A stretch of DNA of 64,000 bases from Cyanobacteriota bacterium (GCA_019751815.1 JAIEMW010000005.1:91297-155296); one strand, 5' to 3'; positions 1-8,506 are shown, counted from the first letter of the stretch. The notes: generated from the sequence alone by a model not told the origin. Translations and numbers: made by a program.

Positions 1-2
1 TT

Positions 3-1229
3 CATTTGGTTGAAGAGGCTAGGGAACAGAAAGCAAAAACACAACAGTTCATTGAAGCCTTTGGTGAGAAATACTCTCCAGCGGTTTTTGTGGTGGCGAT
101 TCTCGTTATGGCAATTCCTCCCTTGTTTGGAGCTCCCTTTATTGAATGGGCAACACGCGCCATTGTCATGCTGGTGGCTGCTGCGCCCTGTGCGCTGGTG
201 ATGTCCACACCAGTAGCGATTGCTGCTGGGATTGGAAGCGCTGGCCGAAACGGGGTTTTGATTAAAGGCGGGATGCACTTGGAGAGTCTGGGAAAACTTA
301 AAGGAATTGCGTTTGATAAAACCGGAACCCTGACCAAAGGCAAACCCCAAGTGTCAGATGTCATTACTTTGGAAGGGGATGAACACGGGACTCTTCAACT
401 GGCCCTGAGTCTGGAGAAATCTTCTACCCATCCCCTGGCAAAGGCCATCGTTTCTAAAGCAGAGGCCATAGGGATTCAGGCAAAAGAGGTGGAAGCGTTT
501 CGGTCACTTACGGGAGCGGGCGTTCAAGGTAAGATTGATAATCAAGTGCTTTATATCGGTAAACCCAAGCTGTTTGAGGAAATGGGGGTAAAACCGGATC
601 CACAGGTGGAACACTTGTCCAAGGAAGGGAAGACGGTGGTGCTCCTGGGTACTCAGGAAAAAATCCTGGGAATTATTGCCATCCAGGATACCATTCGCGC
701 AGAAGCCAAGCAGGTCATTGATACCTTGCACCAGATGGGCATGAAGGTAGCCATGCTAACGGGGGATAACCAGCTTGCCGCCAATGCAATTGCCGCTCAA
801 CTGGGAATTGATGATGTTCGGGCAGAATTGAAACCGGAAGATAAGATCACCGCCATCGAGGAGTTGGAGAAAAAATATGGACCAATGGCCATGGTAGGCG
901 ATGGGATTAACGATGCCCCGGCCTTGGCGAGAGCGACCCTAGGGATCGCCATGGGGACTGCCGGAACTGATGCGGCCATTGAAGCGGCAGACACGGCGTT
1001 GATGGGGGATGACCTGACAAAAGTAGTATATGCCCTTCACCTGGGCAGAAAGGCCCGCGCCATTAGCCGACAAAACATTATCTTTTCTCTTTTATTATTG
1101 GCGGTTCTGATTCCTTCAGCACTATTGGGCTGGATTACTGTAGCAATTGCTGTTTTGTTCCATGAGGCTGCTGAATTAATTGCAGTTGCCAATGGGTTAC
1201 GGGTGGCTCGCAGACCTAAAATGGCTTAA
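3..1229 (+). CDS. P1B-type heavy-metal translocating ATPase, C-terminal part
   Basis: The 5' end is cut off by the window: the frame stays open to the first bases. The 408 visible residues start just before the metal-binding TM helix and hold the phosphorylation site DKTGTLT (Asp about 104), TGDN (about 255) and GDGINDAPA (about 298), plus the last two membrane helices. The usual CPC metal-binding motif is APC here (about 60..62). The final helix carries HEAAE and N-x-L-R, the region where P1B-4 pumps have an HEGG-type motif. This suggests Co, Zn, Cd or Fe rather than Cu as substrate, but that is inference. An Lrp-type gene follows after 16 bp. Confidence 0.93.
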   Translation, partial: HLVEEAREQKAKTQQFIEAFGEKYSPAVFVVAILVMAIPPLFGAPFIEWATRAIVMLVAAAPCALVMSTPVAIAAGIGSAGRNGVLIKGGMHLESLGKLKGIAFDKTGTLTKGKPQVSDVITLEGDEHGTLQLALSLEKSSTHPLAKAIVSKAEAIGIQAKEVEAFRSLTGAGVQGKIDNQVLYIGKPKLFEEMGVKPDPQVEHLSKEGKTVVLLGTQEKILGIIAIQDTIRAEAKQVIDTLHQMGMKVAMLTGDNQLAANAIAAQLGIDDVRAELKPEDKITAIEELEKKYGPMAMVGDGINDAPALARATLGIAMGTAGTDAAIEAADTALMGDDLTKVVYALHLGRKARAISRQNIIFSLLLLAVLIPSALLGWITVAIAVLFHEAAELIAVANGLRVARRPKMA

Positions 1230-1245
1230 CGTAAAGGAGTGAGAA

Positions 1246-1716
1246 ATGACACCAAATTATGAATATTTATTGGATGACGTTGGATGGCAAATCCTGGAAA
1301 CACTCCAAGTCGATGCCCGTGTTTCCTTTCGGGAGTTGGGAGAACGGATTGGGCTTACCGGTGCGGCGGTGGCCGAGCGAGTCCGGAAAATGGAAGAAGC
1401 GGGCATTGTGAAGGGTTACTGGACGGAATTCAATTATGAAAGGTTAGGATTTCCCATTACAGCATTTATTAAAGTAAATGCCGCAGGAGAGGCGAGTATC
1501 CAGTTAAAGGAATTTATCAAAACCCTGCCCCAATTGATTGAGTCCCATCATGTGGTGGGTGGAGAATCGGTGATTTTTAAAGTGGTCATGCCTTCCCTTC
1601 ATGCATTAGAGAGCCTGATTGAGACACTTTCCCACTATGGGACTGTCCATCCGTCCATTGTTTTGTCCAGTTTCTTTCACGCACCGGACCTCAAGCGTAA
1701 GCCAGACGCTATCTAG
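1246..1716 (+). CDS. Lrp/AsnC-family transcriptional regulator
   Basis: The protein has 156 residues, the usual length of the family. An N-terminal winged HTH (about 10..60, including VSFRELGERIGL and a recognition helix with VAERVRKMEEAGIV) is followed by a RAM-like ligand domain (about 65..145). The RAM core motif appears as VGGES..FKVVM rather than the common G-x-x-D/N form. A good ribosome site (AAAGGAG) precedes ATG. It lies 16 bp behind the metal ATPase in the same direction, so the two probably share a transcript. Lrp proteins usually sense amino acids, so a role in metal control would be unusual and is not shown. Confidence 0.9.
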   Translation: MTPNYEYLLDDVGWQILETLQVDARVSFRELGERIGLTGAAVAERVRKMEEAGIVKGYWTEFNYERLGFPITAFIKVNAAGEASIQLKEFIKTLPQLIESHHVVGGESVIFKVVMPSLHALESLIETLSHYGTVHPSIVLSSFFHAPDLKRKPDAI

Positions 1717-1730
1717 CGCTCATTGAGCGT
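1716..1730 (+). terminator. Hairpin after the Lrp gene
   Basis: A 5-bp GC-rich stem (CGCTC/GAGCG, with a flanking G-T pair) and a 3-nt loop start at the stop codon of the Lrp-type gene. The T-rich stretch ACTTTAATTTCTTT follows. This is a plausible intrinsic terminator for the ATPase/Lrp transcript, with a weak T tract. Confidence 0.5.
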
Positions 1731-2044
1731 ACTTTAATTTCTTTAGTCAAAGAGCCTTTTAACTTTACTTTTTAAAGTGTAATGTCCTTTTAACTAAAGA
1801 AATCGAAATCTTTTGCCAAAACACTAGCGCCTGCTTGTTTTTAAGTATATATTGTATATGTAAATCAAGGCTGGAGTAGGATCCTAAAACGGCCAGGCTT
1901 GAAGATTTAGCAGAATCAATAGAGAGGGTGATGGTATCAGGACAAATACCAGCAGCCATTGGGCTGCCAAGAGTTGAGTGTTGTTTTAAGAAGGATTTAA
2001 AACGATGTCCCATTCTTTCGTCATGAAGAGAGGCTATGTAAATC
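1731..2044. other. Intergenic region with an 11-bp inverted repeat
   Basis: I support no gene here. ATTTCTTTAGT (1737..1747) and its exact reverse complement (1793..1803) form an inverted repeat. The 10-mer CCTTTTAACT occurs at 1755..1764 and again at 1786..1795. The region separates the metal ATPase/Lrp pair from the phage replication genes and probably holds the promoter for the ParB-like gene. The repeats could be an operator or the scar of an insertion. Confidence 0.4.
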
Positions 2045-2965
2045 ATGGAGACAAAACAATTGGGATTTACGGATTTAATTCCGATCGATCAAATTATCCT
2101 GGATCCTGAACCCATTCGAAAGGAACTAGATCCGGATCACATTCAGGATATTTTGGATAGTTTAAACATCCTTCCCATGGGCCTATTGGATCCTTTAGTG
2201 GTTAAATCTCTATCCGACGGGAAGTATCAGGTCATCAGTGGGAATCACCGATATATGGCAGTTAAACAGGGTGGCTGGAAGGAAGTCCCCTGTCACGTGA
2301 TTGAACCCATCAGTGATGCTGAAGAGTTTCTAATGAAACTACACACCAATACGAAACGAAAAAATCTCAATGATCTGGAATTGTGTGAAGCCTTGGTGAG
2401 AGAAAAAGAAATTTATGAAACATTTTATCCCCACACCAAGAAAGGGCGAAACCAATTCACGGATGAGAGGAACGCTCAATGTGAGCAATCCTCCCCGGTG
2501 GAAAATAGGAGTTTTACAGAAGCGAAGTCAAAGACTCTGGGAGTCGGTGCGTCTACTTTGCGCCGAGATATCCAAATTGGTCAGGTCGTCAAAGAGATTC
2601 CGGAACTCAAAGAAGCCAAGGCTACCAAAATGGAAGCCTACGCCATCGCCAGGCGAAAGCCACCGGAAAAAACCGTTGTCCAAAAAGCCTTGCAGGCGTC
2701 TACCAATAAGCCGGAAACCCTTAAACAGTTTACTCGCCACGAACCCAAGCAGCCACAGGAAAGCGAGGCAGATTACGCCTATCGTTATATGAAGGATGGG
2801 TTACGGCTGATTCGACGCGGCATCGAGTGGCGAAGGGTTTGTATGATTAGCAGGCTGATGGAGCTGGTGGAAGATGGGGTATTGCTGGAACTCGCCAAGC
2901 TCTTGGCCCAGGAAGATCAACGGCTTAAGAAAACGCTGGAAGAGATCAGAAAAGAATATAGCTAA
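2045..2965 (+). CDS. ParB/sulfiredoxin-fold protein (ParB-like N-terminal domain)
   Basis: The protein has 306 residues. Residues about 10..110 match the ParB N-terminal fold, with I-x-x-I-x-x-DP-x-P-x-R near the start and the signature SGNHRYMAV. The middle (about 110..200) looks like a KorB-type HTH region (TLGVGASTLRRDI). The C-terminus is charged and helical. Chromosomal and plasmid ParB proteins act in partition with ParA, and no parA is seen here. Phage proteins of this type are often regulators or nucleases. It is the first gene of the plus-strand early module and is followed by a nuclease and a primase, so a role in replication initiation or gene control is plausible. Confidence 0.8.
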   Translation: METKQLGFTDLIPIDQIILDPEPIRKELDPDHIQDILDSLNILPMGLLDPLVVKSLSDGKYQVISGNHRYMAVKQGGWKEVPCHVIEPISDAEEFLMKLHTNTKRKNLNDLELCEALVREKEIYETFYPHTKKGRNQFTDERNAQCEQSSPVENRSFTEAKSKTLGVGASTLRRDIQIGQVVKEIPELKEAKATKMEAYAIARRKPPEKTVVQKALQASTNKPETLKQFTRHEPKQPQESEADYAYRYMKDGLRLIRRGIEWRRVCMISRLMELVEDGVLLELAKLLAQEDQRLKKTLEEIRKEYS

Positions 2966-3017
2966 GTTAATCGCTATCAGAGTTTAGCTGTCTAACAATT
3001 TAGAAAGCAGGTGCCCG

Positions 3018-4109
3018 ATGTCACCGCAAGACGACTACGGGTATGGCCGAGGCATTGTTTCCAATTCGGTCATACACGATGCTATGACCTGCCCGCACAA
3101 ATACTACGTCAAGCATGTGTTGAACCAGGAAGCCACCGTTGAATCCAGTTATTTTACCCTGGGCAAAGCCATCCATACCATTGCGGAACACTTTTATCAA
3201 AATCCAGAATTAATCCAGTCAACAGAGATTCAACAGCGCAACTGGTGCATACAACAACTTCAAGAACAGTGGGAAAGTTTACTCGGAGAAAATAACCATT
3301 TATTAGTCAAGACCTATCGTGCCCAGTATCAGCAGGCCATTGTGGATACCATTGATTGGGGGAAACGCATTAAAAACAAAACCTATAAACTTCCGACGGC
3401 AACAGCTTACTGGGAAAGAACCTACACAGAACAATTCAGGGAGCTGGAAGAGAAACTGGAGGAAATTAAAAAAGAAATTCCTCAGTTCCGGTTTAATGAT
3501 CCCCTCTTGGATGTTTATAACACCAGCCTGGTTTGTGTGGAGAATTTTGTTAAATTACATCGGAAATTACCCAAAGCAGACAAGATTCTCCATGAAGTAA
3601 AAATTGATCCACCCATTGAAATATTCGATGTTAAAAAATCCGGAAAAATAGACCGGCTTGATTTTAACGCCGATGGAGAGATTGTTTTATATGACTATAA
3701 GACCGGCAAAAAATATTGGACAAGAACCGATGTTGCCAACTCCGATCAACTCTGTTGGTATGCCTATGCCTGCGAACAACTATTTGGCAAACGCCCAGTG
3801 GTTATCGGGATTATCGATCTTGCTCATGGCGCTCTCATTCAACACCCTCTCAATGACGGGGATATGGAGCGATTCTTACGGCGATTGAAAGCCAATCTGT
3901 ATTACAAAAGCTTCATTGATTATTTGATTGAACAGAAACAAGTGACGGGATTGCAAGATGTAATTCCGGTGCCTGCCGGGCTGCCGTTCAAAATCGGTTG
4001 TCCCTGCGATCTCCTGTATGAAACGGATCCAGAAAAGAGATGCCCCTATATGGCTCCTTACGATGATCCGCCCAAGACTTCCAAACAGACAGAAAGTGAG
4101 GTGGCCTGA
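3018..4109 (+). CDS. PD-(D/E)XK nuclease, RecB/Cas4-like, probable Fe-S type
   Basis: The protein has 363 residues. Motifs of the RecB-like nuclease family are visible: a G-x-x-x-H helix (LGKAIHTIAEHF), GKIDRLDF, then LYDYKTGK with the catalytic D-x(n)-D-x-K arrangement, and a Q/Y helix (SDQLCWYAYAC). Cys25 (CPHKYY) and a C-terminal set (Cys328, Cys330, Cys342) have the layout of Cas4/AddB proteins, where one N-terminal and three C-terminal cysteines hold a 4Fe-4S cluster. Such enzymes process DNA ends. It stands between the ParB-like and primase genes, so phage replication or recombination is likely. No cas1/cas2 or CRISPR array is present. Confidence 0.85.
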   Translation: MSPQDDYGYGRGIVSNSVIHDAMTCPHKYYVKHVLNQEATVESSYFTLGKAIHTIAEHFYQNPELIQSTEIQQRNWCIQQLQEQWESLLGENNHLLVKTYRAQYQQAIVDTIDWGKRIKNKTYKLPTATAYWERTYTEQFRELEEKLEEIKKEIPQFRFNDPLLDVYNTSLVCVENFVKLHRKLPKADKILHEVKIDPPIEIFDVKKSGKIDRLDFNADGEIVLYDYKTGKKYWTRTDVANSDQLCWYAYACEQLFGKRPVVIGIIDLAHGALIQHPLNDGDMERFLRRLKANLYYKSFIDYLIEQKQVTGLQDVIPVPAGLPFKIGCPCDLLYETDPEKRCPYMAPYDDPPKTSKQTESEVA

Positions 4110-4217
4110 TATGTCTAATTCAATCAGGGTCATCAAGGTTTACATTTACGTTCCTATTCCGGTGCTGATATCCGTTCAGCCTGATCTCTATAAGCCTTTT
4201 AAGGGGGTGAATTTGCA

Positions 4218-4397
4218 ATGGCGTACCCAGAGAGACCCATCTATCCCATCGAGGTTGTCAGCTTCACTCTACCAATACCTAAGCGAACGGGATTTTGCCC
4301 GTTCTGCCAGGTGGAACTAGAGCGGGATTTTTTTCTGAATCAAACGTTTGTTTTTTGCTCCTCATGTTATTTTAGCCAACCCGAAAATGGAGGTTAA
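4218..4397 (+). CDS. Small zinc-ribbon protein
   Basis: This 59-residue protein carries two CxxC pairs (CPFC and CSSC, Cys27/Cys30 and Cys47/Cys50), the pattern of a small treble-clef or zinc ribbon. The start is chosen because AAGGGGGTG lies just upstream of ATG at 4218. The ribosome site of the next gene (GGAGG) is embedded in its last codons, and that gene begins 6 bp after the stop. This tight packing supports a real gene. Its role is unknown. Short zinc ribbons in phage early regions may bind nucleic acid or act as adaptors. Confidence 0.75.
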   Translation: MAYPERPIYPIEVVSFTLPIPKRTGFCPFCQVELERDFFLNQTFVFCSSCYFSQPENGG

Positions 4398-4403
4398 TTC
4401 GTT

Positions 4404-4886
4404 ATGTCCGAATACACCTTGCCGGTTCAGGATATGTATGAATTCCGAATCGAAGAAGTGGAATGTCTGGAAGACAACTATGAAACACCCCAAGGGGAAC
4501 TGAAGGACGAGTATCGTTTGAGGGTTTCCCTGGTGGGAACCAGTAACCCGGATTATGACGGGGAACCTTTTTTGGTGACCGTCTTTGGGGTACGGGAAGT
4601 TAAGAAACTCGTCTCCACCCGAAAAGGGCAAAGGAATGTCTCCAATGCCTTTAAGCTTCTCCAGGCTCTGGGATTGAATCCTCCGGAGAAGACCCGATTC
4701 AAGGATGTTAATATGATGGCCCTGGAAGGTTGTTATGGCCGTGGCTTTGTAGGCCACTCCCAGGATGGAGAATGGGCACGCCTTCCCATCAGCGATATGA
4801 AGCCCATCATCAATCCGGAACATCTGAAAATCAATCAGGAAAAACGGTCTTCCATTCTGCCCACGGCTCCGCAAGCTGCTGCTTAA
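4404..4886 (+). CDS. Hypothetical phage early protein
   Basis: The protein has 160 residues and I do not recognise its family. It is acidic at the N-terminus, rich in beta-strand-type segments (for example DEYRLRVSLVG and PFLVTVFG), and has an alanine/proline-rich tail. The size, the context directly before a primase and the predicted beta content would suit a single-strand DNA-binding or primase-accessory role, but no diagnostic motif is seen. It has a strong ribosome site and sits 1 bp before the primase gene. Confidence 0.7.
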   Translation: MSEYTLPVQDMYEFRIEEVECLEDNYETPQGELKDEYRLRVSLVGTSNPDYDGEPFLVTVFGVREVKKLVSTRKGQRNVSNAFKLLQALGLNPPEKTRFKDVNMMALEGCYGRGFVGHSQDGEWARLPISDMKPIINPEHLKINQEKRSSILPTAPQAAA

Positions 4887-4887
4887 A

Positions 4888-5817
4888 ATGCAAGCCTTCT
4901 TTGAAAAGCTGTTTTCCGGCTTTTACAGAGGACATGCTGGTTACATCGAACTGAGGGCTTGGCCGTCCTCGGGAGAGAAAATCCCATATCGACGGTTCTA
5001 TCCCAATATCCGTTCAGCCAGTCAAGCAGTGGAAGCCCTCCGAGCCAGCCCGGAAAAGCTGAATATCTTCTTTGGGGTGGCCCCCCGTTCTGAGCGGGGA
5101 GGAACCAAAGAGAGTATTCGCTTTGTCTCCTGCCTGTGGGCGGATCTGGACGGCAAGCGGTTTGCCAGTAAAGCCGATGCCCTGAAAAGCCTGGAAGGGT
5201 TCAGTCTCAGTCCTTCCCTGGTGATTGATAGCGGCAATGGGTATCACGCCTATTGGTTGCTAGCAGAACCCACGTCCGAGCTTGAGAAAGTGGAAGCCGT
5301 GAATGCGGGGATCGCTCAAGTCCTGGGTGGGGACAAGACCCATGATGTCAGCCGGATCTTGCGCGTGCCGGGGACGTGTAACTGGAAGGACCCGAGCAAC
5401 GCGAAGCCGGTTCGTATTATCCAGAGCCGGAGCCATCGGTATACCCTTGCAGACTTTGAAGGCTATGTGATTCAGGTCATAAAGCCGAACCCATTGCCAT
5501 CTGTGTGCCTGGAAGAAACCAAGCCGGTGGATTGGGATGAGCTGGAAGAGGACCTGGATGAACGGTTCATTCGGCTGATTCGCCATGGGATTGCTGGGGA
5601 TACCGAAGGCGAGTTTGGTGGGGACCGAAGCCGGTTGGATATGTCCGTGGTCTGCAAGCTGGTGGATGTGGGATTATCCGACGCCGAGATTGTGGGTATT
5701 CTGACAGACCCGAGTTTAGGCATTTCTGACAAAACACTGGACAAAAAGGGAGCCGCTCGAAGGGCATATCTCCGGACAACCCTTTCCAAGGCAAGACGCT
5801 TCGTTCAACAAGACTAA
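4888..5817 (+). CDS. Archaeo-eukaryotic-type primase (RepB-like AEP)
   Basis: The 309-residue protein has the three AEP motifs in order: D-x-D in WADLDG (Asp86/Asp88), s-x-H in SGNGYHAYW (His120), and a basic/hydrophobic third motif in DVSRILRVPGTCNWK (about 152..166). The N-terminal ~200 residues are the catalytic fold. The rest is acidic and then helical (about 205..309), perhaps a priming or DNA-binding helper domain. No helicase domain is fused. The gene begins 1 bp after the previous stop and the DNA polymerase gene follows after 51 bp. It should make primers for phage replication. Confidence 0.83.
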   Translation: MQAFFEKLFSGFYRGHAGYIELRAWPSSGEKIPYRRFYPNIRSASQAVEALRASPEKLNIFFGVAPRSERGGTKESIRFVSCLWADLDGKRFASKADALKSLEGFSLSPSLVIDSGNGYHAYWLLAEPTSELEKVEAVNAGIAQVLGGDKTHDVSRILRVPGTCNWKDPSNAKPVRIIQSRSHRYTLADFEGYVIQVIKPNPLPSVCLEETKPVDWDELEEDLDERFIRLIRHGIAGDTEGEFGGDRSRLDMSVVCKLVDVGLSDAEIVGILTDPSLGISDKTLDKKGAARRAYLRTTLSKARRFVQQD

Positions 5818-5868
5818 AAACGGATCCCTTGTTTTGACTGAATTCACTCCTAACCACGTTGGATCCCC

Positions 5869-7905
5869 ATGAATAAATATAAATATATTAATCATACAAT
5901 TTATCACTCGTCTCTGGGTGCGAAAGCCGGTGACGTTGAGACCATCTGCGTTGAAACGTCCGAAGCGTTTAGCGAGTTGATGGCATTGCTGGCCGATGAA
6001 ACCACGCTCTCGGTGGATACCGAAACGGTTGGGATTGAGAGCCATGGTCTGTTTCGAAAGGCGGAGGCAATCCGGCTCACGTTTTCGGAGTTGGATGAGC
6101 GGATTGGTCGGGCGCGGACGGTTTACCTGGAACGCTACCAGGGCCGGAACAAAAACGTGCGCTCCTTTGTGGATGCCCTGGAACGCAAGCGGACCCGAGC
6201 CGAACAGAAGGCAAACAAAGTCGAGAAGGATGCTCAGCGGAATCCAAGCGGTCTCCACTTCTGGGAAAACAAGCTGGGATGCGTGCAACTTGGCGTTGAG
6301 ATTTCACCTGGACTCAAGCGGTGTTATCTCATCCGGCCTGATGTGATTAACCCGGTGGCGTTGGAAGCGCTTCTAAATTCTCGGCCTCAGCTTCTGTTTC
6401 AGAATGCTGTATTCGATTGGAAGATGCTCAAGCAGCACCTTGGGATTACGCTCCATTGCCGGAATCTGTTTGATACCAAGATAGCCGAGTACTGCATTGT
6501 CAATGGCAGGAATGCTAAGACCGACTTGAAAACCCTGGCCGATAAGTACCTCTCCGTAGACTTGGATAAAACCGTTCGGGTTTCCAACTGGCTGGATGAG
6601 TGGAACGAAGCGCTGATACAATACGCGGCTTGGGATGTGGCGGTGTTGTTTGAGATTAAGAATCAGCAACGAAACAAACTCATGAGTCTGGGCCTCCAGG
6701 AAGTCTTCCAGCTTGAATGCCTCCTGGTACCCATCACGGCTGAAATGGAAATGGCTGGGTTGAATCTGGATCTCTCCCTCCTGGGGCGGAAACGGATTGA
6801 GTATGAGGCCAAGCACCAATCCCTCAGAGAAAAGGTGGTTGCTCAGTTAGGACCGGAGATCAATCCCGATTCTCCCAAACAGCTTTTACCGGCCTTACAA
6901 GCGCTGGGGTATAACATACCCGATACCCAGGAAAAGACGCTTCAGCGGTTCAGTGAACGGCCTCTCATTGCGGATTTGCTGGCCTACCGGGAAGTGAACA
7001 AAATTCTGGGAACCTATGTGATCCCCTTCCTGGAAAAGTCGGTGGATGGGCGGATCTTTGGGGAGTTCAAGGCAACTGGAACGGAAACTGGGCGCTTCTC
7101 CTCTGCGAATCCCAACTTACAGAACCTCCCGGCTTCGGGTTTCCGAGAGGCGTTCATTGCCCGAGATGGATACATTCTCCTGGATGCGGACCTGTCTCAG
7201 ATTGAGTTACGGATTCTGGCCGCGCTGTCTCAGGATCCGATGTTAATGAAAGCATTCCGGGACAATAAGGATTGTCATGCCTTTGCCGCCTCGTTTATTT
7301 ATGGCATTCCCTTGGAACAGGTCACCAAGGCCCAGCGGCAAGCGGCTAAGACTATTCAATTTGGGATTATTTACGGTAAGACAGTCTATGGCCTTGCCAA
7401 GGATTTGGGCATTAGCGAACGGCAAGCTGACCGGCTTCTGAAAAAATACTTTGCCCATTATCCTGGTGTCAAGCGGTGGATTAAAAAGACCGTCCAGGAA
7501 GCCTATACCAAGGGCTACGTTAAAACGGCGTCTGGTAGGATTCGCTACTTACCGGGTCTGTATGCCAAGGATCGTTCCGTCAAGGAACATGCCGAACGGC
7601 AAGCGGTGAACACAGTCATCCAAGGATCAGCCGCCGACGCCATGAAGAAAGGCATGCTGTTCTTTGCCGAACGCTGGAAGGAAAGCGGATTGGATGGCTG
7701 GTTGATTGCCACCGTACACGATGAATTATTACTGGAAGTCTTGGCCAATGAATTCACCATTACCAGAGCCAAGCAGGTTGTGAGGCAGGCCATGGTTGAC
7801 GGCGTGATGTTCTATGTCAAGGGCGTGCCGGTGCAGGTAGGCAATGAAGAGTCTAACTGGGAACCCATAACAGGAATCAACTGGGGGGCTATGAAAGCAG
7901 CATGA
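5869..7905 (+). CDS. polA: Family A DNA polymerase with 3'-5' exonuclease
   Basis: The protein has 678 residues and lacks the 5' nuclease domain of bacterial Pol I, as in phage enzymes. Exonuclease motifs are DTE (Asp50/Glu52), FQNAVFDW (Asp183) and YAAWD (Tyr252/Asp256). Polymerase motif A is DADLSQIELR (Asp441), motif B is RQAAKTIQFGIIYG (from Arg490) and motif C is VHDE (Asp618). A charged, helical insert of about 75 residues (about 65..140) lies between Exo I and the following strand and is not usual for this domain. It is the main replicative polymerase candidate of the phage. I see no helicase gene nearby. Confidence 0.95.
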   Translation: MNKYKYINHTIYHSSLGAKAGDVETICVETSEAFSELMALLADETTLSVDTETVGIESHGLFRKAEAIRLTFSELDERIGRARTVYLERYQGRNKNVRSFVDALERKRTRAEQKANKVEKDAQRNPSGLHFWENKLGCVQLGVEISPGLKRCYLIRPDVINPVALEALLNSRPQLLFQNAVFDWKMLKQHLGITLHCRNLFDTKIAEYCIVNGRNAKTDLKTLADKYLSVDLDKTVRVSNWLDEWNEALIQYAAWDVAVLFEIKNQQRNKLMSLGLQEVFQLECLLVPITAEMEMAGLNLDLSLLGRKRIEYEAKHQSLREKVVAQLGPEINPDSPKQLLPALQALGYNIPDTQEKTLQRFSERPLIADLLAYREVNKILGTYVIPFLEKSVDGRIFGEFKATGTETGRFSSANPNLQNLPASGFREAFIARDGYILLDADLSQIELRILAALSQDPMLMKAFRDNKDCHAFAASFIYGIPLEQVTKAQRQAAKTIQFGIIYGKTVYGLAKDLGISERQADRLLKKYFAHYPGVKRWIKKTVQEAYTKGYVKTASGRIRYLPGLYAKDRSVKEHAERQAVNTVIQGSAADAMKKGMLFFAERWKESGLDGWLIATVHDELLLEVLANEFTITRAKQVVRQAMVDGVMFYVKGVPVQVGNEESNWEPITGINWGAMKAA

Positions 7906-8066
7906 AATTCTTTGATTTTAAATCCCCTTACTCGGATGCCGAACGGTTGGCGTTAATTAAACACCACATCGAACGATATCGAGAGGAAATTAAAAAACTC
8001 GAACAAGAATTTAAAACCCTGGAGAAACGAGCCAATGAAGATCTTAAGCATCGATCCAGGTTCTAA
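7902..8066 (+). CDS. Small coiled-coil protein
   Basis: This 54-residue product starts with an ATGA overlap on the polymerase stop and ends inside the resolvase gene. Residues 14..48 are charged with heptad-like spacing (ERLALIKHHIERYREEIKKL), as in a short coiled coil. Translational coupling and tight packing support it, but no family is recognised. It might be an accessory to the polymerase or resolvase. Confidence 0.55.
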   Translation: MKFFDFKSPYSDAERLALIKHHIERYREEIKKLEQEFKTLEKRANEDLKHRSRF

Positions 8067-8502
8067 CCTGGGCTATGCCAAGTTTAAAAGCCGGAATAAT
8101 TTTGTATCCGGGGAACTCACCACCAACCCCAAGCAATCCCAACTGGGTAGGATGTGTCACCTCTGGGATCAGATGCAGGTGTTGTTTAGTGAATTCGAGC
8201 CCAATGTATTAGTCATTGAAGACGTGCTGAAGGCTGCCTATGGGTTGAAGCATTATAATGCCTTGTTCTGGCTCATTGTGACGTATACCTGCGCTGTCTT
8301 AACCGCGTATCGGCGTCAGATGCGGATTGTAAATGTCCCACCATCCCAATTGAAAAAGACCATCACGGGCAAGGGAAACGCCAAGAAGGAACAGATTCTA
8401 TCGGCAATCAATGACTTAACAGGATTGAACCTGAAAAAGAACAAGCACAACCAGGCGGATGCCATTGGATTAGGACTTACGTTTTTCGAAATAGGAGGGT
8501 AA
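8035..8502 (+). CDS. RuvC-like Holliday junction resolvase
   Basis: The 155-residue protein has an RNase H-like core: Asp7 in the first strand (LSIDPGSNLGYA), Glu62 in VIEDV and Asp142 in the C-terminal helix HNQADAIGLG. This matches the RuvC active-site set and the usual RuvC length. It should cut branched replication intermediates so that packaged DNA is linear. It starts inside the preceding small gene with GGAG about 10 nt upstream, and a regulator gene follows after 4 bp. Confidence 0.9.
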   Translation: MKILSIDPGSNLGYAKFKSRNNFVSGELTTNPKQSQLGRMCHLWDQMQVLFSEFEPNVLVIEDVLKAAYGLKHYNALFWLIVTYTCAVLTAYRRQMRIVNVPPSQLKKTITGKGNAKKEQILSAINDLTGLNLKKNKHNQADAIGLGLTFFEIGG

Positions 8503-8506
8503 CTGT

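Noticed and set aside
1765..2046. 93-codon minus-strand frame opposite the ParB-like upstream region
   Set aside because: No ribosome site, no recognisable motif, overlaps the ParB-like start and the inverted repeat; looks like chance.
3018..4109. Cas4 of a CRISPR-Cas system
   Set aside because: No cas1, cas2, effector or array in the window; the neighbours are phage replication genes.
4018..4320. 100-codon plus-strand frame over the nuclease end
   Set aside because: The zinc-ribbon gene at 4218..4397 in another frame has two CxxC pairs, a strong ribosome site and tight spacing to the next gene, and explains the region better.
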